DNA of 64,000 nt. It comes from Heracleum sosnowskyi (taxonomy: Eukaryota > Streptophyta > Magnoliopsida > Apiales > Apiaceae). A program made the translations under genes and the position numbers. Below the pieces are notes generated by a model. That model saw only the letters and a list, made by a program, of their open reading frames with translations, had not been told where the DNA came from and searched no databases. The DNA lies in NCBI GenBank assembly GCA_030848705.1, contig CM061245.1, positions 63,762,006 to 63,826,005 on the forward strand, given 5' to 3'. This document shows, piece by piece, positions 34,015 through 47,786 of this stretch. The first letter of the stretch is position 1, and every line of letters begins with the position of its first letter.

Positions 34015-36724
34015 GTTAGGTTACAGTCCTCAGAAACGATAGGAGATCGAGTCTTACAATACCCTTAGTAATGATGAGAACATCTAGAGCTCAAATTGAG
34101 TTCGTAGTCGGGTTAGAGGACATGACCCTGACTTTTTAAGATGAAGCCCGAGAGGCGACTTCTTTTGGGAAACAGTACTTAGGACTTCGTGGTTAGTCAC
34201 CTCGATTCGTATGAGTTATAGATGGATGGGACTCTGAGATGCCAGATCCCGAGGCCTTCGAGTAGGCATTTGATGATGCGCTCCTTGAAATGGACGGAGA
34301 CCCGATAAAGAAAGATCCATAGGAGGATCTAGAGGAAGACCCCATAGTGGGTCAAGGAAAGAATCTTGTAGAGGACGTGTTGATTGATAAAGATGTGGTG
34401 CGTTACTTGAGGTCTAATAATAAGACCGGACGAACCTTCGAGGGATAAATAAGTGACGAGACGAGAGTTTAAGGATTGTTCATGATTCATCAAGAGGTAT
34501 GACAAAGAAAATGGAGTAGAGTCTCCAAAGCAGAAGAGGTAGAGGCAGTATAGCCAGTATCAGTGGATTGATTCGACTTGAGCGAAACCTGTTACTCGTA
34601 GTCGGTTATAGTTGCCCATAAGGAGGCGGCATACGTAGGAACCAAGATGTTCAGATTTTCACGAATGATTAAGGGTACTTAGTTTCCTAGAATAGTGAAA
34701 GGAATTGCTTTGGCTATGAGGTTTCAATCCCCCACGACCAGCGATTCCACTGGAACTAGTGTCTATTACATCATTGAGGAATGTTATTATCTCAAGGAAA
34801 ATTTTGGTTATATGTACCATGCAAATGTCATTGTAAGACAAGCACGCTAAGACGGAATCGAGAACGAGATTTACCACCCTCAGGAAACCAGGAAGGAATT
34901 ATGAGGATAGAACAGAAAGGTCAGAAATCAGATCCGAGTATTACTAGTAGGTAAATAGATTGATCAAATTTCCCAGATTTGGAGGGAAATTCAGCAAATT
35001 TTGGCAAACCTTGTCTTTCTGATTACCAGAGGATGTCACCAAAGAGAGTGGAAATTAGAGCGAACCCTGTGGATTGGGTAAGATAGCTGTTATATGGGTT
35101 GGTGGATAGACCCGGATTGCTATAATTGATTGTAGAGATAAAATGATGAAGTTGAGATTGGACGGTAAAGGCGAAATATATTTAAGGACCAAGACGGACT
35201 GAGAAATTCCGGGATTGACTTAAATGAAAAGGCTATTGTGCCAAAAGTGTTAAGCTTATGTAGCGCACGGGATTGATATGGGAGAAGGAATATTGGGTAT
35301 AAGGATGATTGAAATAGAGACCGGATTTAAGCCTGTAGATTCTAACGATCTTCCGGAGTACCGCCCAGTCGACATGTGGAATTGTCATTGCTACGGGAAA
35401 CAACGATATCGAAGTCTTTTTATAGAACATAACGCTTACTTGAGATGTTTGCGCCTAGTCGAATAGAATTCCCTGCGATTGCAAATGTTGATGGTTGAAT
35501 TCTTAGCGACTATTATAAGTCGGCAATGACGTAAGTATCGAGCACCTTAGGGTGTGCCTGGAGAAGAAAAGCTTTAGAATCGAACGATTATCCGTTAGAG
35601 GAGCCGACATAAAAGGCATCCGTTGAGACCTTGGCAAACCTTCCCAATCTATGATCTATCTTGACCTCTCTCCAGGAAAGAATTCTGATAAAGGGTATAT
35701 TCCCTTTTCGAAGTTATTTTATAACACTTGTGCTAAACCATATTCAGTTTCACTTGTGCCAGAGGCTGTCACAATGCCTACTTTCAGGTTTTCGAAGCCC
35801 TGCCAAATGATGTTATTTAAGCTTTCACTTTTCTTCAAATAATGAATGACCCTATGGTGATACATCACCACTTGTTTGTTAAGTACCAGTATCTTGTGGT
35901 TATTCTTTTCTTTGTATTTTCTTTGGAAAACCGCACCTTTGGAATCTGTTCAATTTTAATCCAAGGTGTTCCTTTGAGAAATATTGTCGAAAGGCGATAA
36001 TCATTAAATTGATCTCGAATTGCTTTCATACTTTTCAACTTCCACTGAGACGAACAACCCTATACTTATAGGGGCTACAAGGACTATCTGTCTGTGTGAT
36101 AGAAGTCGGATGGGACGCCATCACTTGTAAGTTGTGAAATACAAGAAGGCTAATTACCTTTAGTAATGTCTCAATTGAGGCACACAACGTTGAGTTCTCT
36201 CGGTAAATTCTCTTACCTCCAATAAGGTTACCTTAAAACTCATAACCTTATGATCACCAGTGAGTGACATTTTCTTTGATATGGGAGCTATCTTTCAAGG
36301 CCCCATGATTTTGTTATCCTCATTGAATTCTAAGGGGAGGCCAACCAGGTCAAATAAGTCAAAATTCGCTGATAAGGAATTAGATTCGCAACGAAATCGC
36401 CTATGGCAGGAGCGAATCCCTAAGACGAATAGAATATTAGTGACATATCAATGAAATTGGTTTATTCTCCCAAGGATATTAGGATAATGGAAAGCGTGTC
36501 AATCGATATACGTGAAAGAAATAGCGATGTGCCGTGAACTCCAGTGACAACGGTGTTAGACAGATGCCCTATAGTGGAATTAATATTTTGGAGGAGTTGG
36601 TTACGAATGTAGACTACCTCTGGGTTAGCAAGATAAGTACTGACGATGGAGTCAGAGGGAGCTGATATGGTGACTTGGGAGAGGTGCAGCGTGTGTTGTT
36701 TAAAGGAATAATTTCCGGAAATAT
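34015..36724 (+). pseudogene. Gypsy B internal copy 1: decayed 5' internal region
   Basis: No sustained reading frame. Parts are shared with the Gypsy A internal region. The stretch 35930-36210 carries the antisense TATA block (TATAAGTATA on the minus strand, 36061-36070). Just downstream on the minus strand, a 48-codon frame (35719-35865) with a protein-like composition is kept open in both B copies. I cannot assign any of it to a known protein. Confidence 0.55.
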
Positions 36725-36949
36725 ATGGAGACCCGGACGAAAATGAAAGTTAAAGAGTTAAAACAAGGAACCATGACTGTGACCGAGTATGAGGCCAAGT
36801 TTTTCGAATTATCAAGGTTTGTCCCGGAGTTTGTGAACACAGAAGAAAAGAAAGCCAGTAGGTTTCAACCAGGGCTACCTCCAACCAGCAGCCCATTATC
36901 GGGACCTTTAAATAGCAGGTGCCCTTCTATACTGTTTAGACAGAGCTAA
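36725..36949 (+). pseudogene. Gypsy B gag remnant, copy 1
   Basis: The reading KELKQGTMTVTEYEAKFFEL followed by SRFVPEFVNTEEKKASRFQPGL is the well-known retrotransposon gag capsid signature of plant chromoviruses. The frame is lost right after it, so the C-terminal capsid, zinc knuckle and protease are absent or unreadable. The capsid fragment lies 2.7 kb into the internal region, further in than normal, because unrelated-looking sequence precedes it. Confidence 0.8.
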
Positions 36950-37411
36950 TGTATCGTTGTATATCAAGAAGTTGCATGACGATTAAACCTTAAGGCCGAG
37001 CTGCTAAGGGAATAATTACAAGTAGAAATAATCCATCGAGGGATTTTCCCATAAGACTGGTACATCCAGGTTGTGAACTAGAAATATGAGGTCGACACTT
37101 TTGATAGACCTGATTCCTTTCAAGTTGGGAGAAGGGTTCCAATGGAGCCCAGATTGATTGTAAGGGAGAGAGAGGAATAAATAAAGAATGGAGACAGATT
37201 CAGAGATTCTTGAATATAGTTTAGACTAAAAAAATTATTATGCCAGAGATATGAGGCATAATTAGCTCTTATGGTTGACGCCAAGAAAAGAGACACGAAG
37301 TATAAAGGAAACTACAATGGTTTTGGGAGATTGTACAAGGTTTTAATGAGCTACCAGATATCGATTTGGATGACATGAGAATGAATACCGAGTATTCAGG
37401 GTATAGGGGGA

Positions 37412-37780
37412 ATGAAAGAGTTAGTGACTCAGTTACAAGAGTTGTTGTATAAGGGTATGATAAGACCCAGTGTACCACCATGGAGAGCCTGGTGTTGTTG
37501 TCAGAGAGAAAGATGTTAGCACAAGATTATGTATCGAACCTCGAGAATTGTATGAGTTCGACATGGAGAATAGGTACCCTTGTAAATGATTGTTTGATCA
37601 GCGGAAGAACGCTGTGTATTTCCAAATTTATTTAAGAACTGGGTATCACCAGTTGGAAGTTAAATCAGAGGATATGCCCAAGACTGCGATTCGTACTAGG
37701 AATAGACACTTCGAGTTTTCAGCGAAGTTATTTTGGGTTGACTAATGCACCCACAAATTTTATGGAATGTAATGAATTGG
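37412..37780 (+). pseudogene. Gypsy B reverse transcriptase remnant, copy 1
   Basis: Pieces in several frames read KELVTQLQELLYKGMIRPSV, then YLRTGYHQLEVKSEDMPKTA and FGLTNAPTNFME, matching the fingers and early palm of gypsy RT. The FVDDIL-type catalytic motif is missing, and stops and frameshifts separate the pieces. It cannot encode an active enzyme. Confidence 0.8.
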
Positions 37781-37840
37781 CTTTGAGTTACCCATGATAG
37801 TAGATAGCATGAGATGGATAAATGGCTAGAATTGACCTAG

Positions 37841-37912
37841 GATTATGACTGTGAGATACACTACCATCCGGGGAAGGCCAATGTGGTGGCCGATACCCTT
37901 ACTTTAAAATGA
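37841..37912 (+). pseudogene. Gypsy B RNase H C-terminal remnant, copy 1
   Basis: DYDCEIHYHPGKANVVADTL matches the end of gypsy RNase H (YDCEI.YHPGKANVVADALSRK). Nothing else of RNase H is readable. Confidence 0.8.
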
Positions 37913-38220
37913 GACAGAGATGGATTCCGAATGATCGGGAATTAAAGGATGAGATTTTACACAAAACCCAAGTTAGTCCAACAAACTAGAAGGACGAAAG
38001 ATTTCATCAACAAGCGGCTAGTGACAACCAAGACAGACAGAGAAAGTATGCGGACTAAGCCCGCGAGTATAGAGATAGTACTGCTATTGATAAGCTAAAT
38101 GGCATGTTGATGGATGACAAGCAAGTTGATGTTGGTGTATTTTCTGTACAAACAAGATAGAGAATATGAGGTTAGAGATTCGTGATGCTAACAGATATCC
38201 ATGGAAAGAATTAATGAGAT

Positions 38221-38628
38221 TTGGAAAGAAAGGGGAGTGAGCCCGAGATTTATTGGGCCATCTGAAATTTTAAAACGCGTCAGGAAGGTGGCCTACGAGC
38301 CAGCCTTACACCCCCCCCCCAAACTTGTAGAATGGTCATAACGGGGTTCATGTGTCAATGCTACGTCAGTATACTATAGATGCCCGACATATGTTAGAGT
38401 ACGAGCAGGTAGATATACAACCCGGTCTGACTTACAAAGAACAACCTGTGGAAATCACGGATAGAAAAGAGCAAGTGCTAAGTGACGAGGTTGCCAAGCT
38501 AGTAAGAGGGTTGTGGAAAATCAAGAGGTGGAAGAATCCACCTGGGAGTTAGAAAGTGCAATGGAAGAGAAGTACCCCAGTTACTCCTAAGTTGATTCCG
38601 GGACGGAATCCTTTTAAGGAGGGGAGAA
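38221..38628 (+). pseudogene. Gypsy B integrase tail, chromodomain-like end and polypurine tract, copy 1
   Basis: KLSPRFIGPF-like and RxVAYEPAL-like readings precede a C10 run. Then comes MLRQYTIDARHMLEYEQVDI, an IQPGLTYKEQPVEI..RKE block and, after a frame shift, VEESTWELESAMEEKYP. This is the C-terminus of a Tekay/Del-type chromovirus polyprotein, which in relatives directs insertion through chromatin binding. The integrase catalytic core is missing. AAGGAGGGGAGAA (38616-38628) is the polypurine tract. Confidence 0.85.
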
Positions 38629-41600
38629 TGTAATAACCCGAATTTTTGGTAAAATTTAAAACTTTTCTTATTATGATTAAGTGCATCAGTGAATAGTGAA
38701 TTTGGTGGATGAATAGTGATTTTGAGAATTAACAAAGTTTTTCATGCCACCTACGTACGAGACATAGTGTGGATATTCGGAAGTCATATTAGTGATCTAC
38801 GGAGTAAATAAGTGAATGTAAAGACGATCGGAATTCAGAAATTCCAAATTTTATTTTGGTGTAGTATTTGACCGGGCAGCTAATTCTATATTATTATATT
38901 CAAGAAATGAGATATTAAATTAAGGATTTGAGGATTTAATATTTTGGAATTTTATTTTATTTGATTTGAGAATTTAGAACGAAAACCACTGAGACAGTGA
39001 AACGAAGGTTCTAGAAACCGCTGATACTTTATAACGAGATTAAGTGATTAAGCGAACGAATCATGGATTAAGGATTGAAATTATGACAGGATTAAATATA
39101 GACATGGAAGTAACATGTAACAAGATTAATTCGAGAAATGCAACATTTGGATCATCCATGTGAAAGGAAAGCGAACTAGTAAAGCTGCTTGCCACCATGA
39201 TCTCCATTGCGTGACACGTGTCCCTGCTTGCCACCATGATGCTCCACTGATTGACACGTGTCCTGGACATGCAATGACTCATCACTTTTTAATACAAAAA
39301 TCAGCATTATCATTATCAACCAAGTCAAAACAAAAACAATTCCATTTCCTCCTTTTTCGGCCAAAAACAGACTGCCGGATTGTAAAATCCATATCTCCTT
39401 CATTTCTCGGTGGAAAATGGCGATCTATAGCTCGTTGGAAAGGTCTTGAGATAATCTACATTTCCTATGTCACGAGGTTCTTTCATTTGAGCAAGGTAAG
39501 ACATTCATTTGTCCAGTTCTTTAAACCGGTGTATAGTAACTCCGAGAATTCATAACTTGTTCTTAATTTTCTTTTGCAAGTTTAAGGATGATAACCATGG
39601 ATGAAGACTCTTTTGAGGCTTACAAGCTCTTGTGGTGTGTTTAAGGATTCAAGGAAGGTATAAAGACCTCTGCCCCCTTTTGTTTATATGAGTTTGAAGT
39701 GGTTTTGATGGTTATGTAAAGTTAAGATCATGATTAAGTAATTATATGAATTGTTGGTTGAGTTTGGAGGATGGGTTATGAATTTGTTTTGATTATTCAT
39801 GGAGGATTTGACTGATTGGAGGGTGTATAAGGTGGATGGTGAGTTTGGGCTTAATTGGTATTGATTTGGTTGTGTTTTGGAAATGGAAAACGTTACGATT
39901 ATAGCCGTCGTAATGCCCATTTGATTTAAGGCTGTTTTGAGCAAGAATTACGAACTGGTATTGGAATATTTTTGAACAGAACTGACCATGAACATGTAGG
40001 TTTTGTTTTAAGGTTTGTTTTGGTATAAAGATCATGTCCATACGATTTACGGTTTAGGACAAAAGTGAGTTTTAGTAAACATCGTTCGGAGGAACAACCC
40101 CTCTCTGGTCAGTCACCTTGAGGCTGTATTTGGACCACTTAGAAGCCATATTAAAATGTGAAACTTTGAGGAATAATACTAGAGACAGTTAGGAAGGCTC
40201 ACGAAAACGATTCGGATTAAAAAGATTATTTTTCGATTTTATAAAAATGTTTTAGCCGAGGTCGCGCAAGTGAAAACCACTAAGCACATGACTTAGAAAC
40301 CAATGTTGTAAATGGTTAAGTATAACTTGTATTCGAAGATAGATTTTGGACTAAACCTACGACTTAAGTAATCGTCGATTAAACATGGACTTAGTATGAG
40401 CCTATAACGAGCTAGTAATTCCTTGGTTGTGTTTCGCTTACGTGTTTAAGCATTGAGTACAAGTGGATTATCCAGGGGATTAATCGTGTGTTTCTTTGAC
40501 TTTGTCTAGATTGTCCGGCATCGTCGCGAACCTCTATCACTTCTCGAGCATCATGCAAGTTTACTAACCCTTACTCTATTGTTAGAGTGGGCATATTTTC
40601 GAATGTCTAATACTTGTTGATTCAGAAATATATCTATGTATATATATTCTTTGTTCCAAGTATCGTGCAAGTTTCTAAAACCATATTTTGAAGTATGCAT
40701 ATACTAGATGCATGTTTTCAAACCTCACATCGTATATAGATGTGATAGTATTCAAACTATTGAGACTATAGTATATGCATATGATAGAGGCAAGTTTTCA
40801 AACCTATACCTTTTTAAAAACTGTTGTGGTGATAACTAAAGATTTTGAGATATATGCTATATGTGTATGATTTCAAAATGATTTCTTTGATGCTAAGTCA
40901 AAGGTATTGATACAAGTTGAACTTATAAGCTATGGATATAGTAGTATTTGGAACTGATGTGCTAAGCAAAACCCTCAGTAGGGGGGTATATACTCTGCAG
41001 TTATTCTTTGGACCGGGAATGGTATCAGTTGCTATCTAGGGTTATTTTATTGTACTATTATAATTAATCTAGTTAAGTGGTTCATAAACTAAAGACTATT
41101 TGGAGTTTAATCTATTAAGGGTATATTTATATATACGATGAATAGTATTATCTACCTTGTTGTTAAGAAAGTACTTAGAAATTATTTCTAAATAAATATT
41201 CTTTATTAAATATAGTTTGCATTAATTATTTAAAGCCTTACTTCTTAAGGAAGTATTTTGTGAAAACTATTTTAAACCCTAGATAGCTAATAAAGTTTTA
41301 TTCAGTCAATTTTAAATATAATTAGAGAAGGTTCCCAAAAATCTATTTTCCCATTTAAGTCTATATTCAGACAGACTTAAATGTTCGCTCAAACTACAAA
41401 TGCATGGGACCTTTCTCAAGATTTTATGGTTGTTTCAAGTGGACTGCCCGGTCCTAAATCTTTTAAATCAATGAATTTATCTGTCTGGTTTACTACCATC
41501 AAAATGATTTTGATTACTTCCTCAAGATTCGTGGGGTAAGATCAGTGGAATTAGTTGCATCCATTAACAAGCGTCAGCTTGGGAAATATGGGTGAATTTT

Positions 41601-43154
41601 CCTTTCCAACCAGAAATGACTACTTTGTGGAGTTGTATTCTTGGGGAAAAAGGGAAAGGAACTTCATGTTTCAGTGTTATGGATTTACTCGAACTTGGAG
41701 AGTATGTAAGGGACTGAGTAGCGCCGGTCCCCTAAGGGAATTACAATATGGCCGACGGACTGGTGAACGGGTCTGTTCTTCCCTTAGTTTATCAGAAATT
41801 GCCCGACCGTAGGAAAGAGGAGAGCAACAGGCCGACGGACTGGTGAAACGGGTCTGTTCTTCCTCATAGGAGAGTCACAGGCCGACGGACTGGTGAAACG
41901 GGTCTGTACTTCCTACCTACAACCGATTGGCGGGGAGGTAGGTCAGTCAGATACTGTCTATTCTTCCCTTCTACGTAGAAAAAGATCAGGGGGATACAGC
42001 TTGCGACTGATCATCGTAGGGGTATCCTCGGCGCCCAGAATCTCCGTCTACAGTTCATCATCCATGAAAGAAAATGTTTTATGCAAGTTATCAGAGAAAG
42101 AACCTGTTTAAGCAAGTTTCCAGAAAAGAAAAGTTTATTCAAGTTTATTCAAGTTCAGAAAGTGGATTGGAAATATTTTGCCTTGTCTTTATTTCCAGAA
42201 TATGATATGAGATAAATGTTTGATATGAAAGATGATATTTGGAAATTCCTACAACTTCATCTTTTATTTTATGAGTTATGACTATGATAAAAACCTGATT
42301 AAGGATATATATGCACAAGTGGATTTTGGGTTACGGAAACCTTATATTTTCCTTATAACTTCATCTTTCAAGTATATGTTGATAGTCTGCTTATATTTTT
42401 CTATAGCAGATATTTTACAGAAAGGATATACTGAGTTATCTTGCTACTTCATCTTTTATTTTATACTAGAACTTTGTTCTTAGTATAAATATCGAAAGTT
42501 TGCAGAATATTATGGAGATGATATTTGAAATACAACAATGGTATTTTTGGAATACATTCCGATAAGGAAATGATTTCAGTATCAAGATATTTTGACAAGT
42601 TATTGTCTTATACCCGTTTTATTTTTGGGTTGAATAAAAGGCAGAATTATGCCATACTTTCATTACCTTGCTGAGCTATCGCTCACTCTTGCTATTATTT
42701 TATATATATTATATAGCAGCGAAGCAGGATGCCAATGGGACGACACATACCTCGCAAGGCGTTTCCATAAACAGTTTCTAGCAGTGATCCCGGGAATAGT
42801 ACGAACCAATCGAAGCAGGCTACAACTTTTGGTATTCAACTCATGTATAGACATGAATGGTATTAGAGGATTGTGAGCATCAGAAGGCTAAGTTGGTAAT
42901 GTAACAATACTTAGAAATTGTATCAGTAACAGATTCAAAAGACATTTAGGTATTGTAATAAAAATTATTTATTCTGCAGTTGTCGTAGTGTGTCGTTTCT
43001 GAGACTCTAACCTATGTGTGTGTGTGTGTGTGAGACATATGCTGTGGGGTCATGAGCAGGTGAATTATGAATGGTGTGAGTAATACAGGTAAGGCAAGGA
43101 GTAAATGGATTGTGACAACCCTAAATCCCTGACCCCAGATTTGGGGCTGTTACA
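38629..43154 (+). repeat. Gypsy B LTR 2 (middle, recombinant)
   Basis: Over most of its length it shares variants with LTR 3 against LTR 1 (for example the 42825 A). In the last 140 bases it shares derived variants with LTR 1 against LTR 3 (43014 and 43104). That mosaic is what unequal crossing-over between the two LTRs of one element leaves in the middle LTR. It serves as both 3' LTR of unit 1 and 5' LTR of unit 2. Confidence 0.93.
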
Positions 43155-46100
43155 GAGATGGTATCAGAGCGTTAGGTTACAGTCCTCAGAAACGATAGGA
43201 GATCGAGTCTTACAATACCCTTAGTAATGATGAGAACATCTAGAGCTCAAATTGAGTTCGTAGTCGGGTTAGAGGACATGACCCTGACTGTTTAAGATGA
43301 AGCCCGAGAGGCGACTTCTTTTGGGAAACAGTACTTAGGACTTCGTGGTTAGTCACCTCGATTCGTATGAGTTATAGATGGATGGGACTCTGAGATGCCA
43401 GATCCCGAGGCCTTCGAGTAGGCATTTGATGATGCGCTCCTTGAAATGGACGGAGACCCGATAAAGAAAGATCCATAGGAGGATCTAGAGGAAGACCCCA
43501 TAGTGGGTCAAGGAAAGAATCTTGTAGAGGACGTGTTGATTGATAAAGATGTGGTGCGTTACTTGAGGTCTAATAATAAGACCGGACGAACCTTCGAGGG
43601 ATAAATAAGTGACGAGACGAGAGTTTAAGGATCGTTCATGATTCATCAAGAGGTATGACAAAGAAAATGGAGTAGAGTCTCCAAAGCAGAAGAGGTAGAG
43701 GCAGTATAGCCAGTATTAGTGGATTGATTCGACTTGAGCGAAACCTGTTACTCGTAGTCGGTTATAGTTGCCCATAAGGAGGCGGCATACGTAGGAACCA
43801 AGATGTTCAGATTTTCACGAACGATTAAGGGTACTTAGTTGCCTAGAATAGTGAAAGGAATTGCTTTGGCTATGAGGTTTCAATCCCCCACGACCAGCGA
43901 TTCCACTGGAACTAGTGTCTATTACATCATTGAGGAATGTTATTATCTCAAGGAAAATTTTGGTTATATGTACCATGCAAATGTCATTGTAAGACAAGCA
44001 CGCTAAGACGGAATCGAGAACGAGATTTACCACCCTCAGGAAACCAGGAAGGAATTATGAGGATAGAACAGAAAGGTCAGAAATCAGATCCGAGTATTAC
44101 TAGTAGGTAAATAGATTGATCAAATTTCCCAGATTTGGAGGGAAATTCAGCAAATTTTGGCAAACCTTGTCTTTCTGATTACCAGAGGATGTCACCAAAG
44201 AGAGTGGAAATTAGAGCGAACCCTGTGGATTGGGTAAGATAGCCGTTATATGGGTTGGTGGACAGACCCGGATTGCTATAATTGATTGTAGAGATAAAAT
44301 GATGAAGTTGAGATTGGACGGTAAAGGCGAAATATATTTAAGGACCAAGACGGACTGAGAAATTCCGGGATTGACTTAAATGAAAAGGCTATTGTGCCAA
44401 AAGTGTTAAGCTTATGTAGCGCACGGGATTGATATGGGAGAAGGAATATTGGGTATAAGGATGATTGAAATAGAGACCGGATTTAAGCCTGTAGATTCTA
44501 ACGATCTTCCGGAGTACCGCCCAGTCGACAGGTGGAATTGTCATTGCTACGGGAAACAACGATATCGAAGTCTTTTTATAGAACATAACGCTTACTTGAG
44601 ATGTTTGCGCCTAGTCGAATAGAATTCCCTGCGATTGCAAATGTTGATGGTTGAATTCTTAGCGACTATTATAAGTCGGCAATGACGTAAGTATCGAGCA
44701 CCTTAGGGTGTGCCTGGAGAAGAAAAGCTTTAGAATCGAACGATTATCCGTTAGAGGAGCCGACATAAAAGGCATCCATTGAGACCTTGGCAAACCTTCC
44801 CAATCTATGATCTATCTTGACCTCTCTCCAGGAAAGAATTCTGATAAAGGGTATATTCCCTTTTCGAAGTTATTTTATAACACTTGTGCTAAACCATATT
44901 CAGTTTCACTTGTGCCAGAGGCTGTCACAATGCCTACTTTCAGGTTTTCGAAGCCCTGCCAAATGATGTTATTTAAGCTTTCACTTTTATTCAAATAATG
45001 AATGACCCTATGGTGATACATCACCACTTGTTTGTTAAGTACCAGTATCTTGTGGTTATTCTTTTCTTTGTATTTTCTTTGGAAAACCGCACCTTTGGAA
45101 TCTGTTCAATTTTAATCCAAGGTGTTCCTTTGAGAAATATTGTCGAAAGGCGATAATCATTAAATTGATCTCGAATTGCTTTCATACTTTTCAACTTCCA
45201 CTGAGACGAACAACCCTATACTTATAGGGGCTACAAGGACTATCTGTCTGTGTGATAGAAGTCGGATGGGACGCCATCACTTGTAAGTTGTGAAATACAA
45301 GAAGGCTAATTACCTTTAGTAATGTCTCAATTGAGGCACACAACGTTGAGTTCTCTCGGTAAATTCTCTTACCTCCAATAAGGTTACCTTAAAACTCATA
45401 ACCTTATGATCACCAGTGAGTGACATTTTCTTTGATATGGGAGCTATCTTTCAAGGCCCCATGATTTTGTTATCCTCATTGAATTCTAAGGGGAGGCCAA
45501 CCAGGTCAAATAAGTCAAAATTCGCTGATAAGGAATTAGATTCGCAACGAAATCGCCTATGGCAGGAGCGAATCCCTAAGACGAATAGAATATTAGTGAC
45601 ATATCAATGAAATTGGTTTATTCTCCCAAGGATATTAGGATAATGGAAAGCGTGTCAATCGATATACGTGAAAGAAATAGCGATGTGCCGTGAACTCCAG
45701 TGACAACGGTGTTAGACAGATGCCCTATAGTGGAATTAATATTTTGGAGGAGTTGGTTACGAATGTAGACTACCTCTGGGTTAGCAAGATAAGTACTGAC
45801 GATGGAGTCAGAGGGAGCTGATATGGTGACTTGGGAGAGGTGCAGCGTGTGTTGTTTAAAGGAATAATTTCCGGAAATATATGGAGACCCGGACGAAAAT
45901 GAAAGTTAAAGAGTTAAAACAAGGAACCATGACTGTGACCGAGTATGAGGCCAAGTTTTCCGAATTATCAAGGTTTGTCCCGGAGTTTGTGAACACAGAA
46001 GAAAAGAAAGCCAGTAGGTTTCAACCAGGGCTACCTCCAACCAGCAGCCCATTATCGGGACCTTTAAATAGCAGGTGCCCTTCTATACTGTTTAGACAGA

Positions 46101-47786
46101 GCTAATGTATCGTTGTATATCAAGAAGTTGCATGACGATTAAACCTTAAGGCCGAGCTGCTAAGGGAATAATTACAAGTAGAAATAATCCATCGAGGGAT
46201 TTTCCCATAAGACTGGTACATCCAGGTTGTGAACTAGAAATATGAGGTCGACACTTTTGATAGACCTGATTCCTTTAAAGTTGGGAGAAGGGTTCCAATG
46301 GAGCCCAGATTGATTGTAAGGGAGAGAGAGGAATAAATAAAGAATGGAGACAGATTCAGAGATTCTTGAATATAGTTTAGACTAAAAAAATTATTATGCC
46401 AGAGATATGAGGCATAATTAGCTCTTATGGTTGACGCCAAGAAAAGAGACACGAAGTATAAAGGAAACTACAATGGTTTTGGGAGATTGTACAAGGTTTT
46501 AATGAGCTACCAGATATCGATTTGGATGACATGAGAATGAATACCGAGTATTCAGGGTATAGGGGGAATGAAAGAGTTAGTGACTCAGTTACAAGAGTTG
46601 TTGTATAAGGGTATGATAAGACCCAGTGTACCACCATGGAGAGCCTGGTGTTGTTGTCAGAGAGAAAGATGTTAGCACAAGATTATGTATCGAACCTCGA
46701 GAATTGTATGAGTTCGACATGGAGAATAGGTACCCTTGTAAATGATTGTTTGATCAGCGGAAGAACGCTGTGTATTTCCAAATTTATTTAAGAACTGGGT
46801 ATCACCAGTTGGAAGTTAAATCAGAGGATATGCCCAAGACTGCGATTCGTACTAGGAATAGACACTTCGAGTTTTCAGCGAAGTTATTTTGGGTTGACTA
46901 ATGCACCCACAAATTTTATGGAATGTAATGAATTGGCTTTGAGTTACCCATGATAGTAGATAGCATGAGATGGATAAATGGCTAGAATTGACCTAGGATT
47001 ATGACTGTGAGATACACTACCATCCGGGGAAGGCCAATGTGGTGGCCGATACCCTTACTTTAAAATGAGACAGAGATGGATTCCGAATGATCGGGAATTA
47101 AAGGATGAGATTTTACACAAAACCCAAGTTAGTCCAACAAACTAGAAAGACGAAAGATTTCATCAACAAGCGGCTAGTGACAACCAAGACAGACAGAGAA
47201 AGTATGCGGACTAAGCCCGCGAGTATAGAGATAGTACTGCTATTGATAAGCTAAATGGCATGTTGATGGATGACAAGCAAGTTGATGTTGGTGTATTTTC
47301 TGTACAAACAAGATAGAGAATATGAGGTTAGAGATTCGTGATGCTAACAGATATCCATGGAAAGAATTAATGAGATTTGGAAAGAAAGGGGAGTGAGCCC
47401 GAGATTTATTGGGCCATCTGAAATTTTAAAACGCGTCAGGAAGGTGGCCTACGAGCCAGCCTTACACCCCCCCCCCCCAAACTTGTAGAATGGTCATAAC
47501 GGGGTTCATGTGTCAATGCTACGTCAGTATACTATAGATGCCCGACATATGTTAGAGTACGAGCAGGTAGATATACAACCCGGTCTGACTTACAAAGAAC
47601 AACCTGTGGAAATCACGGATAGAAAAGAGCAAGTGCTAAGTGACGAGGTTGCCAAGCTAGTAAGAGGGTTGTGGAAAATCAAGAGGTGGAAGAATCCACC
47701 TGGGAGTTAGAAAGTGCAATGGAAGAGAAGTACCCCAGTTACTCCTAAGTTGATTCCGGGACGGAATCCTTTTAAGGAGGGGAGAA
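43155..47786 (+). pseudogene. Gypsy B internal copy 2
   Basis: A near-copy of 33999-38628: primer-binding site at 43159-43170, antisense TATA block near 45217-45226, minus-strand 48-codon frame at 44875-45021, gag remnant 45881-46105, RT remnant from about 46568, RNase H remnant 46997-47068, integrase and chromodomain-like tail to 47710 and beyond, polypurine tract 47774-47786. By eye only about a dozen substitutions and a C10/C12 length change separate the copies, and the same frameshifts and stops are present in both. The decay therefore came before the duplication. Confidence 0.93.

Noticed and set aside
34015..47786. A satellite or CRISPR-like array because of the strong 9.15-kb periodicity
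   Set aside because: LTR ends, primer-binding sites, polypurine tracts and a single target duplication show a tandem retrotransposon.
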